NCBI GenBank assembly: GCA_007135385.1
Contig: SLIY01000210.1
Coordinates: 1 to 10,187 of the forward strand
DNA length: 10,187 nucleotides
Direction: 5' to 3'
Origin: Leptolyngbyaceae cyanobacterium CSSed165cm_216
Lineage (GTDB): Bacteria; Cyanobacteriota; Cyanobacteriia; Phormidesmidales; Phormidesmidaceae
Shown: piece after piece, positions 1-5,441 of the stretch
How the letters are laid out: every line of letters begins with the position of its first letter
Numbering within the stretch: position 1 is the first letter of the stretch
Program-made: the position numbers and the translations under genes
The notes under the pieces: generated by a model
Databases searched by the model: none
Told to the model about the DNA's origin: nothing
What the model saw: only the letters and a program-made list of their open reading frames with translations

Positions 1-50
1 ACTTCAGGGGTAGCTGCTTCGTACTGGATTCCACGATACTTGAGAGTCAT
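1..50 (-). CDS. DUF4278 domain protein, N-terminal fragment (runs off the left edge)
   Basis: Reading the minus strand from an ATG at 50-48 gives MTLKYRGIQYEAATPE before the window edge. The opening 'M-x-L-x-YRG-x-x-Y' is the hallmark start of the small cyanobacterial DUF4278 proteins, which have no established function. A GAGG ribosome-binding core lies about 8 bases upstream (in GCGAGGCGAC). Only 16 codons are visible, so the length and the rest of the fold cannot be judged. The family call rests on this N-terminal motif and would be settled by the sequence to the left. Confidence 0.7.
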   Translation of the reverse strand, partial: MTLKYRGIQYEAATPE

Positions 51-154
51 AATGTCGCCTCGCTTTGAAGAGTAACAGAGGCGCGTTCCTTCAGGGGGCT
101 TCCCTTACTTCCGTCTCTTTGCAGAGAGATGAACGTTTTTTGTATCTGTAGTCA

Positions 155-182
155 TTGTTACCGTTTCTTCTCAGGCCGTCAA
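155..182 (-). promoter_or_regulatory. Candidate sigma-70-type promoter for the DUF4278 gene
   Basis: On the minus strand a -35-like TTGACG (182-177) is separated by 16 bases from a -10-like TAACAA (160-155). It points towards the DUF4278 start at 50 and would leave a leader of about 100 bases. Spacing and hexamers are acceptable but not consensus. This is inference from sequence only. Confidence 0.35.
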
Positions 183-228
183 TAGGCACTGTCATGGTTC
201 GCTGAGATCTATTGATCAGTCTGGAGTG

Positions 229-240
229 GAGCTAAAGCTC
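229..240 (-). other. Small hairpin after the DUF2949 gene
   Basis: GAGCT-TT-AGCTC on the minus strand, 14 bases past the stop codon of the DUF2949 gene. The 5-bp stem with a 2-base loop and no T tract is too weak to call a terminator with confidence. Confidence 0.2.
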
Positions 241-253
241 ATATTTCCAAGGC

Positions 254-439
254 TCAGGCGGTTTCTAGCCAGTCAAAAATCTGCCCCAGCTCTTGAGTCG
301 TGACAAACCCATACTGGTAGAGCACCATCGGCAGCAGGTTGGGAGCACCTTTAGACTGCCGTAGGCCCAGCTCAATGGAGTTGGCGGATAACGCCAAGTG
401 CCCCTGAAGAAACTCCAGGAGTCGTTCGTGTTTACTCAT
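254..439 (-). CDS. DUF2949 family small protein
   Basis: A 61-residue protein, complete from ATG (439-437) to stop. The C-terminal half, with LPMVLYQYGFVT and a terminal QIFDWLE, matches the cyanobacterial DUF2949 family. These are soluble proteins of about 60 residues, usually ending in 'L-x-QIFDWLE', with no assigned function. The N-terminal half is a predicted helix (ERLLEFLQGHLALSANSIELGLRQ). There is no signal peptide or membrane segment. No good Shine-Dalgarno precedes the ATG (ATTTCACTACCGCT). A TACAAT at 470-465 on the minus strand could be the -10, and a 7-bp dyad (AGTCTTT-AG-AAAGACT, 495-510) sits just upstream of it. It lies in the same orientation as the DUF4278 gene but 200 bases away, so an operon is doubtful. 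Confidence 0.8.
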   Translation of the reverse strand: MSKHERLLEFLQGHLALSANSIELGLRQSKGAPNLLPMVLYQYGFVTTQELGQIFDWLETA

Positions 440-1298
440 AGCGGTAGTGAAATAGTTATTGGGGATTGTAGGTGAAAAGACTAAAGTTCGCCACAGTCTT
501 TAGAAAGACTCTAGAAATAGTTCACCTAATTCTTTACGAATCTAACTTAATTCCTGAAATCACCTCAAATTAAGCCTTTTGGCTGATCAGCAGGGCTTCA
601 TCACTACCCTGATCCTCGGACCCCGCATCGTTAAAGGGGCCTGGAACATTGGGGTAGCAGCAGAGGGCCTACTGGCGATCACCCTGCCCCGAAAATCGTT
701 AAAACGCTTGGTAGGTAGAGTTTAGGGGCATTTCATCCCGCCAGGGATGACGTAGTGTCTGAACGGTTCGGGAGCGTAGCCCTCCTGGGCGTAGCCACCC
801 CCCACGCCAGGGCTGCCGTGTAACCTAACGCCTAATAACGCCTGATGACTCCCAAGGAGTCAGGGGCAGAGATACTGTGGCGAGAAATGGTAGGAAAGGG
901 AAACGAATGGCGTAACTAGTCGCCCAGCGTCTTTAGCCAGTGACAGGGCTGAAGCCAAGGTGCCATGAGTTAGCAATACCTGTTGTCCAGATGGATACAG
1001 ACATTTGTGTCTGGAGCGTAGATTTCAATCTCGAAAGAGCCTGATTGGCTCCTCCAAATGCTGACTCGCAGAATGCTGCCGATGATGATAGCGATGGTGA
1101 TAACTCGGCCGTCCTGAGCTGTCCCACGGGTCGCGATCGGGTACTTGGCCATCAATGGCCAGCACAGCCACGCTACAGTCTTCGGCCATTGCCTTGTACT
1201 TTCGCCTGTCCTGCTGCTGTCCATCGGCCAGGATAGGCTCATCCCAATCTTCGGGGACGCTCTCAGGGGCTGACCAGTAGGTCATTTGGACCTTTGCC

Positions 1299-1347
1299 CA
1301 TCATGAGCGGAGCGAGCAAATCTACGGAGTGAAGCGCTCCCATGATG
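1299..1347. repeat. Bulged inverted repeat upstream of flv4
   Basis: CATCATG-AGC-GGAGCG (1299-1314) pairs with CGCTCC-CATGATG (1335-1347). This gives a 13-bp stem with a 3-base bulge and a loop of about 20 bases. The GGAGCG-rich loop and arms resemble dispersed cyanobacterial palindromes. It lies upstream of the inferred flv4 transcription start, so it is more likely a repeat element or an insulating terminator than part of the flv4 leader. Confidence 0.5.
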
Positions 1348-1365
1348 ACAATGAGCAGAATTGAG

Positions 1366-1392
1366 TATCAATCAGCAAAACATTGATATAAA
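1366..1392 (+). promoter_or_regulatory. Candidate flv4 promoter: extended -10 overlapped by a 7-bp dyad
   Basis: TGATATAAA (1384-1392) fits an extended -10 (TG-n-TATAAA) and would start transcription near 1399, giving a leader of about 95 bases. The right arm of a perfect inverted repeat, TATCAAT (1366-1372), 9-base spacer, ATTGATA (1382-1388), lies over this -10. A repressor bound there would block the polymerase. In Synechocystis the flv4-2 operon is under the LysR-type repressor NdhR, whose reported sites contain TCAAT/ATCAAT half-sites. Assigning this dyad to NdhR is inference. Confidence 0.45.
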
Positions 1393-1452
1393 TTTCTAAT
1401 ACTTCGGTTTGAGGATTGACATTTTACAAATCATCTTGATCAGGAGAGTATT

Positions 1453-1472
1453 GATTTAAGTCGATTTAAATC
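1453..1472. promoter_or_regulatory. Tandem 10-bp dyads in the flv4 leader
   Basis: GATTTAAGTC (1453-1462) is followed directly by GATTTAAATC (1463-1472), a perfect palindrome. The two copies differ at one position and are spaced exactly one helical turn, 22 bases before the flv4 ATG. This could be a regulator site or a leader structure; no known consensus is assigned. Confidence 0.3.
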
Positions 1473-1494
1473 TCGCCGAGGATAGATAAACTCC

Positions 1495-3237
1495 ATGGTT
1501 GCAGTCACGGATTTACGTCAAACCTCCTCTCCTGTCGGACGGCTTACCCTGCAAACCGCGACCATTGCCCCAGATTCAGCGGCCTTGCGCTGCCTAGATT
1601 GGGATCGCGATCGCTTCGATATTGAATTTGAGCTGCAAAACGGCACCACCTACAACTCGTTTCTGATTCGGGGGGAGAAAACGGTGCTGATCGATACCTC
1701 CCACGGCAAGTTTAGAGACCTGTACCTAGAGGCACTGCAAGCACAGGTTGATCTGGCCCAGATCGATTACCTGATCGTCAACCATACCGAGCCCGACCAC
1801 AGCGGGCTGATTGGCGATCTGCTGGCCCTGGCCCCTCATCTGACTGTAGTTGGCTCCAAGGTGGCAATTCAGTGCTTGCAAAACCAGCTGCATCACCCCT
1901 TTGCCTTTCAGATGGTGAAAAGCGGTGATCGCCTCGATTTGGGCCAGGGCCACGACCTGCACTTTGTCTCGGCCCCTAACCTGCACTGGCCCGATACCAT
2001 GCTCACCTACGATGCGGGTACCCAAGTGCTGTATACCTGCGATGTATTGGGTATGCACTACTGCGACGACACCCTCTACGATGAGACACCCGCCCTGCTG
2101 GAGGCTGACTTTCAACTCTACTACGACTGTCTCATGGGGCCGAATGCCCGATCGGTGCTGGCTGCGCTCAAACGTATTGAGCCATTGGTGATCAGCCAGA
2201 TTGCCACCGGGCATGGCCCCCTACTCCGCCATCATTTAGACGACTGGCGGGAGCGTTATCGCACCTGGAGCAGCACCCAGGCTCAGGCCGAGCCATTTGT
2301 GGCGATCTTCTATGCCGGAGACTATGGCTTTAGCGATCGCATTGTCCACAGTCTGGGCCAGGGCTTACTCAAAACCGGCACCGCCGTAGAATTGGTGGAT
2401 TTGCTCGACACCGATGGTCATACGGTGCGAGAAACGGTGATCACCGCCGCTGGGCTGATCGTGGGGATGCCGCCCCAGGCAGACACTACCAGCCTCGATC
2501 CCATGCTCAGCACTATTTTGGCCACCGCCAACCCGAAGCAAGCCATTGGCCTATTTGAAACCGGCGGCGGCCAAGACGAACCCATCTTTCCCCTGCGCAA
2601 CCGCTTTCAAGAACTGGGGCTAAAAGTCGCCTTTGAGCCAATTTTGATTAAAGCTCCCCCCACTGAGGCCACAGATAAAGCCTGCGAAGAAGCGGGCACC
2701 GATCTGGGCCAGTGGGTGAACCGCAATGGCGCTCTGAAACCAAGTCGACCTCTCGATTCTGGGCTCGATCAGGCCCTGGGTCGCCTCAGCACCGGGCTCT
2801 ATATTGTCACCATTGTCACCGCCCAAAAAGGCGATGTCAGCAGCGCCATGCTGGCGTCCTGGGTGATTCAGGCCAGCTTTCAGCCCCTCGGCCTAGCCAT
2901 TGCGGTGGCGAAGGATCGGGCCATTGAGTCGTTGCTGCACCATGGCGATCGCATTGTGCTCAACGTGCTGGAAGACGGTAACGAGCAGCGACTGATGAAG
3001 CATTTTCTCAAGCGGTTTCCCCCTGGGGCCGATCGCTTTGAGGGCATTGCCATCTACGCCGCTGCTAACGGCTCCCCCATTTTGGCGGAATCGTTGGCCT
3101 ACCTGGAGTGCACTGTCAACCACCGCATCGAAGCCGGAGACCACTGGGTGATCTACTGCACCAGCGAAGCTGGACGGGTGGCTAAACCGGACGGTCGGAC
3201 GGCGGTGCACCACCGGAAAACGAGTAATCATTACTGA
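1495..3237 (+). CDS. flv4: Diflavin flavodiiron protein, Flv4 type
   Basis: A 580-residue class-C flavodiiron protein. It contains an N-terminal metallo-beta-lactamase domain (about 30-250), a flavodoxin-like FMN domain (about 265-410, opening VAIFYAGDYGFSDRIV) and a C-terminal flavin reductase domain (about 425-575, GRLSTGLYIVT to VHHRKT). All canonical diiron ligands are present: H97, E99, D101, H102, H164, D183 and H240. It is therefore of the catalytic Flv3/Flv4 type rather than Flv1/Flv2. These proteins pass photosynthetic electrons to O2 in the cytosol or at the thylakoid surface. The downstream Sll0218-type and Flv2-type genes favour Flv4 over Flv3. ATG at 1495 fits the family N terminus; a GAGGA core at 1478-1482 is rather distant. 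In Synechocystis the operon is induced by low CO2 and tuned by an antisense RNA (known, not seen here). Confidence 0.85.
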   Translation: MVAVTDLRQTSSPVGRLTLQTATIAPDSAALRCLDWDRDRFDIEFELQNGTTYNSFLIRGEKTVLIDTSHGKFRDLYLEALQAQVDLAQIDYLIVNHTEPDHSGLIGDLLALAPHLTVVGSKVAIQCLQNQLHHPFAFQMVKSGDRLDLGQGHDLHFVSAPNLHWPDTMLTYDAGTQVLYTCDVLGMHYCDDTLYDETPALLEADFQLYYDCLMGPNARSVLAALKRIEPLVISQIATGHGPLLRHHLDDWRERYRTWSSTQAQAEPFVAIFYAGDYGFSDRIVHSLGQGLLKTGTAVELVDLLDTDGHTVRETVITAAGLIVGMPPQADTTSLDPMLSTILATANPKQAIGLFETGGGQDEPIFPLRNRFQELGLKVAFEPILIKAPPTEATDKACEEAGTDLGQWVNRNGALKPSRPLDSGLDQALGRLSTGLYIVTIVTAQKGDVSSAMLASWVIQASFQPLGLAIAVAKDRAIESLLHHGDRIVLNVLEDGNEQRLMKHFLKRFPPGADRFEGIAIYAAANGSPILAESLAYLECTVNHRIEAGDHWVIYCTSEAGRVAKPDGRTAVHHRKTSNHY

Positions 3238-3240
3238 TTT

Positions 3241-3357
3241 TGGATTTTGGGGCTGCTGAACGTAGGTATGAATCAAATATTTAACGCCTCTCGTAGGGGC
3301 AAACGGCCGTTTGCCCCTACCCAAATTCATGCCTGAATTCAGCAACACCTGGATTTT
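3241..3357. mobile_element. MITE-like palindromic element with 8-bp flanking direct repeats
   Basis: The element spans about 3249-3349 (101 bp). Its ends are imperfect terminal inverted repeats: GGGGCTGCTGAA with GGTATGAAT on the left, and the complement of GGTGTTGCTGAA with GGCATGAAT on the right. The core is a perfect 28-bp palindrome at 3293-3320 with arms GTAGGGGCAAACGG. It is flanked by TGGATTTT at 3241-3248 and again at 3350-3357, as expected of a target-site duplication. It codes for nothing and sits three bases after the flv4 stop. Its RNA would fold into a very stable hairpin, which could end or stabilise the flv4 transcript. The transposase family is not identified. Confidence 0.65.
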
Positions 3358-3379
3358 TGCACGTCCAGAATCCCTGGAT

Positions 3380-3443
3380 GGTGCATTACGGCCAGGGCTG
3401 AAGCTGACGACAATCCGCAGAGATGTCGGCAGCCTAATGCACC
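3380..3443. repeat. Second palindromic repeat between flv4 and the PsiE-type gene
   Basis: An outer perfect inverted repeat, GGTGCATTA (3380-3388) with TAATGCACC (3435-3443), encloses an inner stem, CTGACGACA (3404-3412) with TGTCGGCAG (3424-3432; one mismatch) around an 11-base loop. The GGTGCATTA/TAATGCACCCTAC ends are typical of dispersed cyanobacterial palindromic repeats. It is distinct in sequence from the MITE-like element just upstream. Confidence 0.6.
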
Positions 3444-3491
3444 CTACATCTGCTCTTCTGCTCTCTCACCACCTACCCTAGGCAAACGGCT

Positions 3492-4016
3492 ATGCAAACT
3501 CTTCCTACCTCATCTCGCTGGATCACTGGGCTCAATGGCACTTACGTGGTGCGTCTGCTGGAGCTAGTTCAAGACCTGATTGTGATTTCCCTCTGCATTG
3601 GGCTGTTCAGCTTCATGGTGATGCAGCTGCGGGAGATGTTTCTCTCGCTGCTGCCGCCGCTCAATTTCCCTGAGGTGACCGCCGATATTCTCTTTTTGCT
3701 GATCTTGGTGGAGCTGTTTCGGCTGCTGATCATCTATTTGCAGGAGCATCGGGTTTCGATTGGGGTGGCGGTCGAGGTGTCGATCGTGTCGGTGCTGCGG
3801 GAAATCATTGTGCGCGGCGTGCTCGATACCCCCTGGACCCAGGTGCTGGCCAGCTGCTCATTCTTAGTGGTGCTGGGGGGGTTGCTGGTGGTGCGGGCCT
3901 GGATTCCACCCACCTTCGACGGTGTAGACCCAGAACAGGAGGTGTCGCGCCGTCACCGCCTGCGCTTTGCCCAGGATATTGCCGAGCTGGGGACGGTTAA
4001 GCCGCCGCTTGACTGA
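3492..4016 (+). CDS. PsiE-family membrane protein, Sll0218 type (flv4-2 operon middle gene)
   Basis: A 174-residue integral membrane protein. Hydrophobic segments lie at about 28-47 (LIVISLCIGLFSFMVMQL), 65-83 (DILFLLILVELFRLLIIYL) and 118-137 (LASCSFLVVLGGLLVVRAW), with an amphipathic stretch between them (SIGVAVEVSIVSVLREIIVRG). The 'VELFRLLIIYLQEHRVSIG' core is characteristic of PsiE-like proteins and of Sll0218. Sll0218 is encoded between flv4 and flv2 in Synechocystis and is linked to photosystem II stability and a thylakoid high-mass complex. Its position here matches that order. It starts 254 bases after flv4, a gap occupied by two repeat elements, so co-transcription is less certain than usual. 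The charged C-terminal tail (151-174) is probably soluble. The Shine-Dalgarno is weak (CCCTAGGC, 8 bases before the ATG). Confidence 0.85.
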   Translation: MQTLPTSSRWITGLNGTYVVRLLELVQDLIVISLCIGLFSFMVMQLREMFLSLLPPLNFPEVTADILFLLILVELFRLLIIYLQEHRVSIGVAVEVSIVSVLREIIVRGVLDTPWTQVLASCSFLVVLGGLLVVRAWIPPTFDGVDPEQEVSRRHRLRFAQDIAELGTVKPPLD

Positions 4017-4078
4017 TCGTCATCCCAGCTCATTTCAAATCCACCGTTGACCCAACACCCTCTCCCTAGGCTTCTGCC

Positions 4079-4720
4079 ATGACCTTAACTACCCCCTCAA
4101 CCTCTCTCCCCACCACCTTTCGGCCTCGCGATGTGCAGGTTGCGGCCATTGGCCCCCAGGCGCTGGTGCTGCGATCGCGCACCTGGGATCGGCTCAAGTT
4201 TGAGGTGGAATATAGCCGCCAGCGGGGCACCACTGCCAATGCCTATCTGATTCAGGCCGATAAAATCGCCCTGATCGACCCCCCGGGCGAATCCTTTACC
4301 GACCTCTTTTTGACGGAACTCCAGCACCAGGTGAATCTGGCGCAGATCGATTACATTGTCACCAGCCACGTCAACGCCAACCGCCTGACGATTCTCACCC
4401 GGCTCCTAGACCTGGCTCCCCAGGCCCAGATTGTCTGTTCGAGGGCAGGGGCCAACACCCTCAAAATTGCTCTGGGCGATCGCGCCCACCGGCTTTACCC
4501 GGTGCGCTCTGGGGACACCTTGAACCTGGGCCAGGGCCATGGGCTGGATTTTGTGGGCGTGCCCACGCCCCGCTGGCCCGACGGGCTGTGCACCTACGAC
4601 CCCGCCAGCCAGATTCTCTATAGCGATAAACAGCGGCATGCCTGCTATTCAGCACCGCCCAGCGGCCCATTGCGTCTGACTAACCTCGAATTCTCCTTTC
4701 CTGATCTTTCCTATGAATAA
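4079..4720 (+). CDS. flv2: Truncated Flv2-type flavodiiron protein (metallo-beta-lactamase part only; probable decayed gene)
   Basis: 213 residues, against roughly 570-600 for intact diflavin Flv proteins. Residues about 20-184 align with the Flv N-terminal domain (RTWDRLKFEVEY, GTTANAYLI, ALIDPPGESF). The diiron positions are replaced as in Flv1/Flv2-type subunits: H97 is kept, but E, D and H become N99, N101 and R102, the next His becomes R165, and the next Asp becomes K184. Homology ends right after K184 (about base 4630). The last 29 residues, from QRHACYSAPP, look unrelated. The final His region, the flavodoxin domain and the flavin reductase domain are missing. It starts 62 bases after the PsiE-type gene with a CCCTAGGC leader like that gene's. 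The likeliest history is a deletion of about 1.1 kb that fused it to downstream spacer. A stable short product cannot be excluded. Confidence 0.75.
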   Translation: MTLTTPSTSLPTTFRPRDVQVAAIGPQALVLRSRTWDRLKFEVEYSRQRGTTANAYLIQADKIALIDPPGESFTDLFLTELQHQVNLAQIDYIVTSHVNANRLTILTRLLDLAPQAQIVCSRAGANTLKIALGDRAHRLYPVRSGDTLNLGQGHGLDFVGVPTPRWPDGLCTYDPASQILYSDKQRHACYSAPPSGPLRLTNLEFSFPDLSYE

Positions 4721-4940
4721 ACTCCACCACACGACCCAGGAAGGCTGGGCGGTCCATGTCTACGACTGCGATCGCCGCCTGCTCTGCACCCTCGAACCCT
4801 CCCACGGCTGGATGTTTATGGCTGGCCTTGCCCTCGGTCTTACCCTGGGAATTATCGGCTACAACCTGCCCCACGGGCCTGCCATGGCACCCCCCCAGGA
4901 TCACAATCCCGACATCGTAGCACCGCTGCAAATCGATTGA
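4713..4940 (+). CDS. Small single-pass membrane protein of unknown function
   Basis: 75 residues. The ATG overlaps the stop of the Flv2 fragment in ATGAATAA, suggesting translational coupling, since the upstream sequence is pyrimidine-rich and has no Shine-Dalgarno. An N-terminal hydrophilic part (GWAVHVYDCDRRLLCTLEPSH) precedes one predicted membrane helix at about 33-52 (WMFMAGLALGLTLGIIGYNL) and a short Pro/Asp-rich tail (53-75). I do not recognise a named family. The 'V-YD-x-x-RRLLC-LEPSH' pattern ahead of a helix looks like a conserved short cyanobacterial protein, but that is an impression. A HIP1 site lies inside the frame at 4768-4775. It could belong to the flavodiiron operon or have been brought next to it by the flv2 deletion. 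Confidence 0.6.
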   Translation: MNKLHHTTQEGWAVHVYDCDRRLLCTLEPSHGWMFMAGLALGLTLGIIGYNLPHGPAMAPPQDHNPDIVAPLQID

Positions 4941-5084
4941 TTTAGCACGGGCTGCCCCAGATTGGCGACCCCATCGCGGTGGCTGTCCCATCTGCGCAAA
5001 GGCTAAATTCAGCCATTGGTGAACAGCAGCTACGGATAGAGAAAAATCTGGCGTTAGTGCCGCCTCTCCTGGGGAGAATCGCAA

Positions 5085-5125
5085 CTTATATTAACCAGGA
5101 ATATGCGCATCCCTGGAAATATAAG
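5085..5125. repeat. Imperfect 13-bp inverted repeat upstream of sbtA
   Basis: CTTATATTAACCAGG (5085-5099) faces CCTGGAAATATAAG (5112-5125). The arms match as CTTATATT plus CCAGG, with a two-for-one-base difference between. The loop contains ATATGCGCAT, itself self-complementary. It may be a regulator site, a cruciform-type repeat, or a termination hairpin for the upstream genes; no T tract follows. Confidence 0.5.
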
Positions 5126-5344
5126 TAAAGCCTATGAATTGAATTTGACATTGCGTTTCAAATCCATGCCACGGGAGCGTAGAAATCCAGGATTTTCTAG
5201 ATAGACTTGAACACATAGAGATTCAGTCCTTGATAGACGCAAGTCTATAGAAGGTGTTGCTGTTCCGCACCACCTGCTGGCCCTATTTAGAGCGCGGCTA
5301 TCTCGAAACCCCCTGTCGACAGGTTCTCCCGTAACACCTGTGCT

Positions 5345-5370
5345 GTAGGGGGGAAGCGCTTCATCCCTAC
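5345..5370 (+). repeat. Hairpin in the sbtA leader
   Basis: GTAGGG (5345-5350) pairs with CCCTAC (5365-5370), and GAAGC with GCTTC forms the inner stem around a two-base internal mismatch. The arms total 13 bases with almost no loop, so it can also be read as an imperfect DNA palindrome. It lies 72 bases before the sbtA start, and the following sequence is moderately T-rich. Confidence 0.45.
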
Positions 5371-5409
5371 TTGCTTCATCTTTTCAAAACTCACTTGTCC
5401 CAATCATCA

Positions 5410-5436
5410 CTCCTCATTAGAGGAGGCGGAAGGAGG
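5410..5436 (+). promoter_or_regulatory. Double Shine-Dalgarno of sbtA with an anti-SD hairpin
   Basis: Two AGGAGG motifs lie ten bases apart (5421-5426 and 5431-5436); the second is 5 bases from the ATG at 5442 and fixes that start. CTCCTC (5410-5415) can pair perfectly with GAGGAG (5420-5425) through an ATTA loop, hiding the first motif, or alternatively with the second. Functional control of translation is inferred only. Confidence 0.55.
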
Positions 5437-5441
5437 TTTCA

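Larger units (their letters stand above)
440..1494. other. 1-kb stretch without a convincing gene; repeats, hairpins and possible gene relics
   Basis: No intact open reading frame here looks like a known family. Inverted repeats seen are: AGTCTTT/AAAGACT (495-510), TCATCCC-GCCA-GGGATGA (733-750), TGACTCC-CAA-GGAGTCA (846-862), CAGACA-TTTG-TGTCTG (998-1013), and a 13-bp bulged stem at 1299-1347. Around 770-805 there are GCGTAGCC repeats of a kind common in cyanobacterial intergenic DNA. Two stretches have coding-like translations but no proper gene: 579-725 plus strand, TTG start, ending in KSLKRLVGRV, and 970-1285 minus strand, split over two frames. They may be decayed genes. The last 130 bases are the flv4 promoter region, listed separately. 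Confidence 0.5.
4941..5441. other. sbtA upstream region, 500 bases rich in inverted repeats
   Basis: No gene is seen. In order it holds: an imperfect inverted repeat at 5085-5125; an ATTTGA-N9-TCAAAT dyad at 5143-5163 overlapping a TTGACA hexamer (5145-5150); an ATAGACTTG/CAAGTCTAT pair (5201-5209, 5240-5248); a GGTGTT/AACACC pair (5253-5258, 5333-5338) around a CCTGTCGACAGG palindrome (5312-5323); a 13-bp-arm hairpin at 5345-5370; and an anti-Shine-Dalgarno hairpin at 5410-5425. No convincing -10 hexamer accompanies the TTGACA, so the transcription start is not placed. In Synechocystis sbtA is induced by low inorganic carbon through NdhR-type control; some of these dyads are candidates for such sites. 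Confidence 0.5.

Noticed and set aside
1726..2214. 162-residue minus-strand frame inside flv4
   Set aside because: It is antisense to the conserved diiron domain. Antisense RNA is known at flv4 in Synechocystis, but nothing here supports a protein.
2893..3348. Long minus-strand frame across the 3' end of flv4
   Set aside because: It is antisense to conserved flavin-reductase codons and reads through the palindromic element; no family resemblance.
4680..5084. 134-residue minus-strand frame over the small membrane protein gene
   Set aside because: The plus-strand frame has a membrane helix and coupling to the upstream gene; the minus frame has no recognisable features.
5250..5331. Coding-like plus-strand stretch (VLLFRTTCWPYLERGYLE) in the sbtA leader
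   Set aside because: A stop lies immediately upstream, there is no ATG, and it is only about 27 codons inside a repeat-rich leader. It could be a relic but is too thin to annotate.
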